IMG/VR virus record: IMGVR_UViG_3300020407_000013
Span: 1-22,726 of that record
Length of the DNA stretch: 22,726 bases
Direction: 5' to 3' (one strand)
DNA from: a virus
Part shown: positions 15,317 through 22,506 of the stretch, in pieces
Layout of the letters: the number at the start of each line of letters is the position of its first letter
Position numbering within the stretch: position 1 is the first letter of the stretch
Notes under the pieces: model-generated
What the model was told of the DNA's origin: nothing
Databases searched by the model: none
What the model saw: only the letters and a program-made list of their open reading frames with translations
Translations under genes and position numbers: made by a program

Positions 15317-15616
15317 TTATCGCTTACTCATAGCGGCTTTGTTTGCTTTATTCTGTTCATCAACACGATTATTCATACGTTCTATTAACATCTGAATACT
15401 ATTCACTGGCATTTCCATAATATCCTTATAACTAAACGCACCTTCACTGCGAATAACTATATCTAAATAGCTACCTTCAGTAATTTTCAGGTCCTTTTCG
15501 TATTTTTCTATTAACTTTGCTATTTCTTCGGGCTGACGAGAAGCTATCAGCCCTCGAAAAAATTTGCGACATCTAAGTCTACGCCAGTTTTCCAGGTATG
15601 TCCACAATCTTGACAA
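15317..15616 (-). CDS. -1 frame C-terminal extension of the tail-assembly chaperone (gp51/GT-like position)
   Basis: This open frame overlaps the end of the gp26-like gene in the -1 frame. The only upstream start is a TTG at 15616 with no ribosome site, and no ATG occurs until 33 codons from the end, so independent translation is unlikely. The part downstream of the slippery site (15556 to 15317) encodes 79 residues: RGLIASRQPEEIAKLIEKYE, an acidic middle, and AFSYKDIMEMPVNSIQMLIE followed by a basic tail. The coding look and its helical MP-containing end resemble tail-assembly chaperone C-terminal domains; T4 gp51 is the positional analogue (inference). A -1 shift at 15565-15556 would fuse it to the first 274 residues of the upstream gene to give a 353-residue product. 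The upstream overlap (15557-15616) is probably not translated in this frame. Confidence 0.72.
   Translation of the reverse strand: MSRLWTYLENWRRLRCRKFFRGLIASRQPEEIAKLIEKYEKDLKITEGSYLDIVIRSEGAFSYKDIMEMPVNSIQMLIERMNNRVDEQNKANKAAMSKR
15530..15565 (-). promoter_or_regulatory. Programmed -1 ribosomal frameshift site
   Basis: On the minus strand the zero frame reads GCA AAT TTT TTC GAG GGC TGA. This contains two overlapping X XXY YYZ heptamers, A AAT TTT (15565-15559) and T TTT TTC (15562-15556). Five or two bases further on starts a perfect 7-bp stem, GGGCTGA (15553-15547) with TCAGCCC (15536-15530), with a 10-base loop. The zero-frame stop lies inside the stem. The -1 frame is open for 79 more codons. 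Confidence 0.82.
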
Positions 15617-16377
15617 GAAGCATTAAATTCAGTTTCTAATCCACTTTCACTTAATTCTTCTATTTTGCTTCGAATTATTTCGTAGTCAGGTTTAGTAATA
15701 CTTTGCAACCATTCTCTAATAAGTTCTTTGTCAGTAATAACATCTGTGTCTTTACCTTGTACACTTGTAACACTGTTAGTAATTAAGTTAACAGTAAGTT
15801 CAGCAATTTCAACAAATGTTTTTCCAAAAAGAGTTTGTCTTTGTGTATCGTCTAGTTTTTCGCTAGCCAATCCTTGGATCATTTTTCCTTGTTTAATTTG
15901 TTGAACTTGTAGTAAAGTACGATCTGTTAACGTGTAAGGGTTACAAACAATTTTAAAATCACTTGGTAACGATACACTTTGATCAACTATATCTGTTTTT
16001 GTTTTTGATAACATTACGTTAGCATCTAATTGCAATTGGTTATCAAACTCACATTTAGGACACTTAACATCTATGTCAATATGTTTACCATAACTTGCTT
16101 GTCTAATTCCTACTAAGATTACAAGTAAATCACCTACTGGCATTGATTCTGGTTCTTCAATGTCAGGGCAACAACTTTTAATCAAACTTATTGTAGCTTC
16201 TCCGTTAAACAAAGCATCTGGGGTTTTAGTAATAAGTTCATCCCTTGCTGTCATTGCATATACAGCCAGTTCGTTATCTATACTAAGTTTTGGTTTAGTT
16301 TTATAAAACTTACCACCACTTGGTAGTGCAATAAACAAAGATGGCTTTCTGTATGCCTGAATTAATGGGTTTGTCAT
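15547..16377 (-). CDS. gp26: Tail/baseplate-hub assembly protein, gp26-like, zinc-ribbon cysteines
   Basis: The 276-residue protein resembles the T4-type base-plate hub assembly family labelled gp26 in marine phages. It opens with LIQAYRKPSLFIALPSGGKF and continues with AVYAMTARDELITKTPDALF, then a NGEATISLIKSCCPDI stretch. Two Cys pairs, C106-C109 and C255-C258, form a split zinc ribbon, the second just before the C-terminus. Within a few codons of the stop the frame crosses a -1 slippery site, so a minority of ribosomes should extend it. This makes it the functional analogue of lambda gpG, made in a short and a long form to chaperone the tape measure. It is driven by a late promoter (16449-16441); GGAG (16392-16389) sits 11 bases before the ATG. 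The gp26 label is family recall; the chaperone role is inference. Confidence 0.78.
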   Translation of the reverse strand: MTNPLIQAYRKPSLFIALPSGGKFYKTKPKLSIDNELAVYAMTARDELITKTPDALFNGEATISLIKSCCPDIEEPESMPVGDLLVILVGIRQASYGKHIDIDVKCPKCEFDNQLQLDANVMLSKTKTDIVDQSVSLPSDFKIVCNPYTLTDRTLLQVQQIKQGKMIQGLASEKLDDTQRQTLFGKTFVEIAELTVNLITNSVTSVQGKDTDVITDKELIREWLQSITKPDYEIIRSKIEELSESGLETEFNASCQDCGHTWKTGVDLDVANFFEG

Positions 16378-16417
16378 GTTTTGTATTTCTCCAATTATAT
16401 ACGTATATAATGATTAC

Positions 16418-16426
16418 CATAAATAC
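16418..16426 (+). promoter_or_regulatory. T4-type late promoter for the tape-measure genes
   Basis: The plus strand reads CATAAATAC. RNA would start near 16431, with a leader of about 69 bases to the ATG at 16500. Together with the minus-strand box at 16441-16449 it forms a perfect 9-bp inverted repeat (16419-16427 and 16440-16448). Confidence 0.68.
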
Positions 16427-16440
16427 TGTATATTACAATA

Positions 16441-16449
16441 GTATTTATC
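16441..16449 (-). promoter_or_regulatory. T4-type late promoter for the tail-chaperone gene
   Basis: The minus strand reads GATAAATAC. RNA would start near 16436 and run left through the box at 16418-16426, giving a leader of about 59 bases to the ATG at 16377. Confidence 0.7.
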
Positions 16450-16499
16450 TGAATTAAAATACCACTTAATTTAGTAAAGAATTTAGTTAACGGAAGATT

Positions 16500-18425
16500 A
16501 TGGACAACGAGCAAATAAACGCAATTTTTGATCAGTATCCTTGGGCAACAGAATCAACCCTTGATATGGTTAACTCTGAAGTCACAGAGAATAATGTTAC
16601 TATGGCTAACATAGCCGCTATACTGGGTGACTCTTCACAAGCAGATATTCAAAATCTTCAAAGAAAAGCTGAAAAGGCAAGTGACTCAGCAGAAAAAATC
16701 GAATCTAAGGTTCTAAGAGCCAGCAAAGTTGGACAAACTGCATTGGACAAGATTATTAGCGGAGCAGATCCTGTTAACGCTGTTGCTGAATTATCACACG
16801 AAGTTGCAAAATTATTAGCAAATGCTGGTGTAGGAATATCAAAATATACTAAAGGAATTAGAGGAATTGGAGCAGCAGTTTCAGCAACCACAAAAGTAAT
16901 AGGCACTGGAATGGTTATTACAACAGGAATGGCTGTAGTATTTGCAAAACTATTAACAGAACAAGAAAAACAAACTCGTCAGTTAGTAGATTTTGGTGCA
17001 GTTGTAGCTGACCAAGGATTGTGGACTTCTTTAAGAAGCAGTACAAGAAAATTAGGAATGGGACTTAAAAGTTATACAGAAATGGCAGAAGGAGCCAAAT
17101 CTGTTATAATTTCATCAGAAGGAGATGCATACTTAGGTCAAATGAAATTATCTGAATTTATTCAGCAAATTGATCAATCAGAGTGGTTTAATGATTTTGG
17201 ATTTTCAATACAAGATCAGTCTAGATTTATTACACAAGAAACAGAGACATTATACCAGTTAGGACAAATTACAAGTCTGAATGCAGCGGCTAAACAAAGA
17301 GTAATGGAAAGTTATAAATCTGCTAACAAACTTGCTCTTTTTACTGGCAACTCACTTGGTGTACAAAGAACTGAAGCACTTAGAATGAGAGAAGAAGCAA
17401 GAAACAACATTGACCTTCAAACAGGATTAATACAAAACGCAGCCTTTATTACATCCGAATATGGCGAAGTTGGAGCAAAAAATATTGCTGATGCGTCGGG
17501 GTTTTTAAAAGTACTCAACGAATCTACATTTGGAGCAGACTGGGCAAAATCATTTGAAGAGCACGTAGCTGGAACAGTTGGCGACATTTCATTTGACCAA
17601 TCGGCTGTAAATAATATTGATACAGCTTTTTTAGAAAAAATGAGAATGGTAGGGCCAGGCGTTGCAGAGGCTTATATACAATTAGTACAAGATACTGCTA
17701 CTGGAGAAATAACATCAGAAACAGAAGCGGTTGCAAGACAACGAGAATTAGTTGCGTTAGTAAAAAAACAAGTAACAAGAGTATCAGCATATAATCCTTT
17801 AATTGCAGATGCAAATATGTTAATTGCACAAGCAAAACTGATACCTGATAGTTATTTTAAAGCAGATATATCTGAATTAAATTCTGCTACACTTTATGCA
17901 GAACTTACTGAAAACGCAGATCATAATATAGATGTACTTGATGATGTATCTGTAACATTTCAAAACATTCAAGAAATATTAACACCAGGATTTGATACTA
18001 TGGGTACAGGGTTCAGAGCGTTAGCTGGCGGTATGTTAGATTTTGGTCAGGGTTTAGCAAATATGCTTCCTGGAGCAAGTGGTCGCTTTAACGAATTAGT
18101 TGTGTCAAAAGAAAAAGAAAGGATGGATTTCTTTATTGGTACTGTAACTTCTGATAACATTGACGCTACTATTAAATTAAATCAAATGAAGACAAAAGAT
18201 TTGAATGAAGAAATTGCTATGATAGTTGACGTACTTAAAGATAATAAAATACCAATGGGACTAGGTTACGAAAATGAAGGCGAAGCTTTCACCGAAGATC
18301 AAAGAAATACATTATCTTCACAACTTGAGCAGTACGAAATTGACTTATTAGGATTACAAGATCAAGCAAACGCTTTAGCTGATAAAGCAGAAGAATTAAA
18401 TAGAGTTAACGTAGGAGCATTATAA
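16500..18425 (+). CDS. Tape-measure-like tail protein 1
   Basis: The 641-residue protein is largely helical, has no enzymatic motifs, and carries one strongly hydrophobic stretch (about 131-152: GIGAAVSATTKVIGTGMVIT then TGMAVV). This layout is typical of phage tape-measure proteins, which set tail length and are ejected with the DNA. T4 gp29, the T4 tape measure, has 590 residues, so the size fits a T4-like tail. The opening (PWATESTLDMV, 14-24) is echoed in the next gene (AWASESTLKAM), and the hydrophobic stretch and a following QLVDFGAVVADQG segment also have counterparts there, so the two are paralogues. The start is supported by GGAAG 3 bases before the ATG, a rather short spacing. It is co-transcribed with the next gene from late promoter 16418-16426. 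Confidence 0.62.
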   Translation: MDNEQINAIFDQYPWATESTLDMVNSEVTENNVTMANIAAILGDSSQADIQNLQRKAEKASDSAEKIESKVLRASKVGQTALDKIISGADPVNAVAELSHEVAKLLANAGVGISKYTKGIRGIGAAVSATTKVIGTGMVITTGMAVVFAKLLTEQEKQTRQLVDFGAVVADQGLWTSLRSSTRKLGMGLKSYTEMAEGAKSVIISSEGDAYLGQMKLSEFIQQIDQSEWFNDFGFSIQDQSRFITQETETLYQLGQITSLNAAAKQRVMESYKSANKLALFTGNSLGVQRTEALRMREEARNNIDLQTGLIQNAAFITSEYGEVGAKNIADASGFLKVLNESTFGADWAKSFEEHVAGTVGDISFDQSAVNNIDTAFLEKMRMVGPGVAEAYIQLVQDTATGEITSETEAVARQRELVALVKKQVTRVSAYNPLIADANMLIAQAKLIPDSYFKADISELNSATLYAELTENADHNIDVLDDVSVTFQNIQEILTPGFDTMGTGFRALAGGMLDFGQGLANMLPGASGRFNELVVSKEKERMDFFIGTVTSDNIDATIKLNQMKTKDLNEEIAMIVDVLKDNKIPMGLGYENEGEAFTEDQRNTLSSQLEQYEIDLLGLQDQANALADKAEELNRVNVGAL

Positions 18426-18426
18426 A

Positions 18427-20463
18427 ATGGCAAACGACAAAAATCAAATAACATTAGCAGACGGAACATCGTTAGCTATACCAGCGTGGGCAAGTGAATC
18501 CACACTAAAAGCAATGGTATTAATGGCTCAACGAAGTAATGTACTGACTAAAAGTATGTTAAAAGGTTTGAAAGTGAATAAAGATGTTGATGAAAAAACA
18601 TTAGAAGCAATCAAAGAAGCAGTAGATGGAGTTAAAACTAACACAGAAACTAACCAGGAACAATCCAAAGGTAGAGCAAGTTTGTTGTTAAAAAGTGCTG
18701 AAAATATTAAAGAAACTGCTTCCTTCTTTGGTGATTCAGAAAAACCATTATCTAGTTTAGTAAAAGCGGCAGAAGGGCTAGTAAAGAAATTAGATGGTCC
18801 TACTGGCAAAGGTGGTTTTGCGGCACTGGCAAAAAAGTGGCCTGCTTTTGGTTCTGCTATTTCAGGAACGGCTGGAAAAGTAGTTGGAGTAGCATCAGAT
18901 ATTATACTAGCATTAGCAGGTTGGAATGCAGCCAAGTTTGAACAGTTTGCAGAAGTACAAAAGAAAATGATAGACAGTGGTGCTATTATGTATGATACAG
19001 GTGATGCGTTTGATCAATTATACAAAGACAGTTTCCAAGCAGGTATAACTTATAATATGCTTTCTGATGTTGTTGCTAACTATGGCGGAACAATGACAGC
19101 AATTGGCGGAGATGTGTCAAAAGGTACACAAGGGTTCTTAAAAATGTTTAAAAGTTTGTCAACTGCTACAGATGATCTAGGCGACTTAGGTATGCTTAAT
19201 AAAGAAATGATGGAAACGTATGCAAGTTATATAGAAACACAACGTTTAACAGGTGCGATAGATAGAAAGTTAATCAACAACGGCGAGGGACTAGAAGCAA
19301 GTTTTGCAAAACTAGTAGTAGAAAGTACAGCAATGGCAAGTCTAACAGCATTGAACAGAAGTGATATATTACAAAGACAAATGGCCGCATTAAGTGATCC
19401 ATTTTTAGCAGCCGGTGCTCAAACATTAAGAGATCAAGGATTAGATAAAACAGCAAACGTGGCAGAAAGTCTAATGACGCAGTTATCTTTATTCTCAGAT
19501 GTTGGCCCTGGTGCAGGTATAATGGCTGAACTTTCAGAATCATTTAATAGAAATTTAAATGAGTTTTCTAGCAACATAGAAAGTTTCCAAGTAGAAACTG
19601 GAATGACAAATGAGACACGTTCTGCATTTGATAAAATAATGCCAGGTTTCTTAGGAAGAATCAATGATATGGTTCAAAACGGAGAAATGACTACTGAGAC
19701 AGCTAAGAATTTCATGTTAAAAGAATTTGATAAAATGGACTTGGAAAGATTAGCAACTGCTGGTGTAGAAGGTGGTTCACCACTGAAACTAATACAAGAA
19801 CTTCAAGCTAGTGGTATTTTAATTAAAAAGAATTTTGGAGAATGGATTGATTTGTCTCAAAAAGAGATACAAGACATAGTTAACAAAACAAAAACAACAC
19901 TAGACGAATCAGGTTCAACAACTGTAGCAATGAATGATATGGCAAAAATGTTCTTATCAGCCCAAGAACTTATTACATTACCTATGAATAAGTTTGCTGA
20001 TGCACTTGAAACTGTAACAGGATTTATAGAAGAAAAAACATCTAGCGGCAACGAAATATCAAACAATATGTTTGAATTCGTTACTTTAGGTAGAGCAGAC
20101 AGAGATCAGCTTGACGCTGTAAGAGGAGAGGTTGATGGAAATACTAAAGATGCCGATAATTCAATAGGAGCAACGTCAACTACAAGTCGAGTTGTAAATG
20201 CAGTAATAAATGGTGGACAAAACGCTACGTTATCAACTAAACAGACTGAAAAGTTAAATAATCAGTTGACAGATTACGAAAATCAAGTTAAAATGTTAAT
20301 TGAATCGGATGAACGCTTCAAAGAAAGACAAATAGTTAGAATAAAACATCAAATGGAGCAAATTAATAGAGCTATGGAGATTTCCAATAAAAACATTAAA
20401 AACATGGAAGATAAAAGGAATATAGCAATTAGTGAAGAAAGAATGCAGGATGCTGGAAATTAA
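18427..20463 (+). CDS. Tape-measure-like tail protein 2
   Basis: The 678-residue helical protein resembles its upstream neighbour in plan. It has WASESTLKAMVLM (21-33), a Lys/Glu-rich helical part, a hydrophobic segment (about 141-165: FAALAKKWPAFGSAISGTAG then KVVGVASDIILAL), MIDSGAIMYDTGD (181-193), and a long helical body ending in a basic coiled-coil-like tail (about 610-670). It starts 1 base after the previous stop, with AGGAG inside the end of that gene, so the two should be made in similar amounts. At about 1.5 angstrom per residue either protein would suit a tail near 100 nm; which one is the ruler is unknown. An alternative is that one is a tail-lumen or hub protein derived by duplication. 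Confidence 0.6.
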   Translation: MANDKNQITLADGTSLAIPAWASESTLKAMVLMAQRSNVLTKSMLKGLKVNKDVDEKTLEAIKEAVDGVKTNTETNQEQSKGRASLLLKSAENIKETASFFGDSEKPLSSLVKAAEGLVKKLDGPTGKGGFAALAKKWPAFGSAISGTAGKVVGVASDIILALAGWNAAKFEQFAEVQKKMIDSGAIMYDTGDAFDQLYKDSFQAGITYNMLSDVVANYGGTMTAIGGDVSKGTQGFLKMFKSLSTATDDLGDLGMLNKEMMETYASYIETQRLTGAIDRKLINNGEGLEASFAKLVVESTAMASLTALNRSDILQRQMAALSDPFLAAGAQTLRDQGLDKTANVAESLMTQLSLFSDVGPGAGIMAELSESFNRNLNEFSSNIESFQVETGMTNETRSAFDKIMPGFLGRINDMVQNGEMTTETAKNFMLKEFDKMDLERLATAGVEGGSPLKLIQELQASGILIKKNFGEWIDLSQKEIQDIVNKTKTTLDESGSTTVAMNDMAKMFLSAQELITLPMNKFADALETVTGFIEEKTSSGNEISNNMFEFVTLGRADRDQLDAVRGEVDGNTKDADNSIGATSTTSRVVNAVINGGQNATLSTKQTEKLNNQLTDYENQVKMLIESDERFKERQIVRIKHQMEQINRAMEISNKNIKNMEDKRNIAISEERMQDAGN

Positions 20464-20481
20464 ATTGCCTTGCCTAGTAAG

Positions 20482-20490
20482 GATAAATAC
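20482..20490 (+). promoter_or_regulatory. T4-type late promoter for the portal gene
   Basis: GATAAATAC on the plus strand, in the 53-base gap between the second tape-measure gene and gp20. RNA would start near 20495, leaving a 22-base leader with AAGG (20505-20508) before the ATG at 20517. Confidence 0.75.
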
Positions 20491-20516
20491 AAATATAACG
20501 ATATAAGGTAGATAAT

Positions 20517-22190
20517 ATGAGTTGGAAAAAACATTTTACAAGATATAACCCAATGGATGGGACAGGTGGAAACACTAGAACTAGTCGCTGGCAAAGCTGG
20601 CTACCAGAAGTATACAGCGGTCAGCCGAATCGGGTTGAACGATATACACAGTACGATCAAATGGATCAAGACAGCGAAATAAACGCGGCATTGGATACTA
20701 TTGCAGAATTTAGTACACAATTAGATCCTGAAAATCAAATACCATTTAAAGTTCTTTATAAAACAACACCAACTGATTCAGAAATTTCTGCATTAGAAAC
20801 TACATTAAAACAATGGGTTAGAATTAATAACTTTGAACGTAGAATTTTTACTATGTTTAGATCTTGTATTAAATATGGAGATCAGTTTTTTATTAGAGAC
20901 CCAGAAACATATAAACTTATCTTTGTACAACCCGGCGATGTAGCAAAAACAATTGTTAATGAAAGCGAAGGCAGAGAAATTGATCAATATATTATTAAAA
21001 ATATTGCACTTAACTTACAAGACTTAGTAGCAACAGATACTAAAAAACATCAAGATTCAACTACAGTTAATCCTACAACAGGTTATACAGTTGGTAAAGG
21101 AAATGCAGGCATTGTATCTCCAAATAACTCATCTGGTGTAAATGCAGAATTTGCAGTAGATTCAAAGCATGTTGTTCACGTAAGTTTATCAGATGGAATG
21201 AATAGTAACTGGCCATTTGGTGATAGTATTTTAGAACCTGTATTTAAAGTTTATAAACAAAAAGAATTATTAGAAGATAGTATTATTATCTATCGTGTAC
21301 AAAGAGCACCTGAAAGACGTGTGTTTTATATTGACGTAGGTAATATGCCAGCACACAAAGCAATGAGCTTTGTTGAAAGAGTTAAAAACGAAGTACACCA
21401 AGTACGTATACCAAATATGAGTGGTGGCGGTACTAAAGTTGTTGATGCGGCTTATAACCCGTTATCAATAATGGAAGATTATTTCTTTGCACAAACAGCA
21501 GAAGGACGTGGATCTAAAGTTGAAGTTTTACCGGGTGGTGAAAACCTTGGTGAGATTGATGATTTAAAGTACTTTAATAACAAGTTAATGCGTGGACTTC
21601 GTGTACCAACATCGTACCTTCCTACTGGAAGTGAAGATGGTATAGCGGCGTTTAATGACGGACGTATTGGTACAGCAATGATCCAAGAATTCCGTTTTGC
21701 AAAGTATTGCGAAAGATTACAATTAACATTACAACAATCTTTAGACCATGAGTTTAAATTATTTTGTAAGCACAGAGGCTTAGATCTTAGTGCTAGTTTA
21801 TTTGATTTATCATTTGCCGAGCCACAGAGTTTCTCACAATATAGAACAATTGAAATTGATGCACAAAAGGCAAATCTGTTTAGTTCAATAGAAGGAGTTC
21901 CTTATCTATCGAAAAGATTTATACTTGCAAGATACTTAGGATTAAATGAAGAAGAAATGCTTGAAAATGAAAGAATGTGGAAAGAAGAAAATCAAGAAGG
22001 AAACCAACCAGCCGGGTCAGCAACAGGCGACTTAGGTGGTATGGGGCTTAGAGGCTCAGACGTAGATAGTTTCCAACCCACAGACGTTGATGCAGAAAAT
22101 GCAGACGCTGATCCAGATGCTGGTATTGATACACCAGATTCAGCAGGCGGCGACACACCAGACTTAGGAGATATAAGCGATGAGATTTAA
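20517..22190 (+). CDS. gp20: Portal vertex protein gp20
   Basis: gp20 forms the dodecameric portal through which DNA enters and leaves the head. The 557 residues (T4: 524) carry clear family stretches: QYDQMDQDSEINAALDTIAE (44-63), VYKQKELLEDSIIIYRVQRA (241-260) followed by PERRVFYIDVGNMP, the PTSYLPTGSEDG motif (about 362-373), and FAKYCERLQLTLQQSLDHEF. The last 55 residues are Gly/Asp-rich and poorly conserved in look (GDLGGMGLRGSDVDSF, then repeated D/A/P). The gene has its own late promoter, and its end overlaps the next start by 11 bases. Identification is secure. Confidence 0.96.
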   Translation: MSWKKHFTRYNPMDGTGGNTRTSRWQSWLPEVYSGQPNRVERYTQYDQMDQDSEINAALDTIAEFSTQLDPENQIPFKVLYKTTPTDSEISALETTLKQWVRINNFERRIFTMFRSCIKYGDQFFIRDPETYKLIFVQPGDVAKTIVNESEGREIDQYIIKNIALNLQDLVATDTKKHQDSTTVNPTTGYTVGKGNAGIVSPNNSSGVNAEFAVDSKHVVHVSLSDGMNSNWPFGDSILEPVFKVYKQKELLEDSIIIYRVQRAPERRVFYIDVGNMPAHKAMSFVERVKNEVHQVRIPNMSGGGTKVVDAAYNPLSIMEDYFFAQTAEGRGSKVEVLPGGENLGEIDDLKYFNNKLMRGLRVPTSYLPTGSEDGIAAFNDGRIGTAMIQEFRFAKYCERLQLTLQQSLDHEFKLFCKHRGLDLSASLFDLSFAEPQSFSQYRTIEIDAQKANLFSSIEGVPYLSKRFILARYLGLNEEEMLENERMWKEENQEGNQPAGSATGDLGGMGLRGSDVDSFQPTDVDAENADADPDAGIDTPDSAGGDTPDLGDISDEI

Positions 22191-22377
22191 CGAATTAGCA
22201 CAAAATGCAGAAGATGATAATTTTAACAAATGGGATTTAGACGATACTCGTAGACCTAAGTTAACATTAAAACATCTAAATAAGATGCGAAATAGGCGTG
22301 AAATGACACGAAGTGAGCATGCAGACAAGGTAGAAGACGTGCAATTACAGTATGGCGCTAGCCAAGACACAGAATAA
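22180..22377 (+). CDS. Small charged protein after gp20, 65 residues
   Basis: A short highly charged protein: MRFNELAQNAEDDNFNKWDL, then RRPKLTLKHLNKMRNRREMT and a tail ending QYGASQDTE. The start overlaps the gp20 end by 11 bases, with AGGAG about 10 bases upstream, which argues for a real, coupled gene. A small gene at this place, between portal and prohead-core genes, is common in marine T4-like phages. I do not recognise a function; a role in head assembly is suggested only by the neighbours. It is the last gene before the strong terminator. Confidence 0.78.
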   Translation: MRFNELAQNAEDDNFNKWDLDDTRRPKLTLKHLNKMRNRREMTRSEHADKVEDVQLQYGASQDTE

Positions 22378-22409
22378 GTAATACACATACATAACTAACA
22401 AATACAAAG

Positions 22410-22437
22410 CCGTGGAGTCAAAACCACGGTTTTTTTT
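22410..22437 (+). terminator. Rho-independent terminator
   Basis: Perfect 6-bp stem CCGTGG (22410-22415) and CCACGG (22424-22429), 8-base loop, followed by eight T (22430-22437), with A residues before the stem that lengthen it. It closes the tape-measure/portal transcript and separates it from the prohead-core gene, which has its own late box. Confidence 0.93.
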
Positions 22438-22466
22438 GTATTTAAGACATCTTACCATAAACCAAG

Positions 22467-22475
22467 ACTAAATAC
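22467..22475 (+). promoter_or_regulatory. Probable late promoter for the prohead-core gene
   Basis: ACTAAATAC differs from the ATAAATAC pattern of the other boxes at one position. It lies between the terminator and the ribosome site AGGAG (22494-22498), the position expected for a promoter, which is the main support. Confidence 0.5.
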
Positions 22476-22506
22476 ACGTGTTATAACCTTTAAAGGAGAA
22501 TGTCAA

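Noticed and set aside
15317-15616. Second chaperone frame as an independently started gene
   Set aside because: Its only upstream start is a TTG without ribosome site, and the first ATG leaves 33 residues; the frameshift site explains expression better.
16381-16411. Sigma70 promoter TTGTAT / TATAAT on the plus strand
   Set aside because: The spacing is 19 bases with a weak -35, and the gene downstream is a late structural gene with a good late box.
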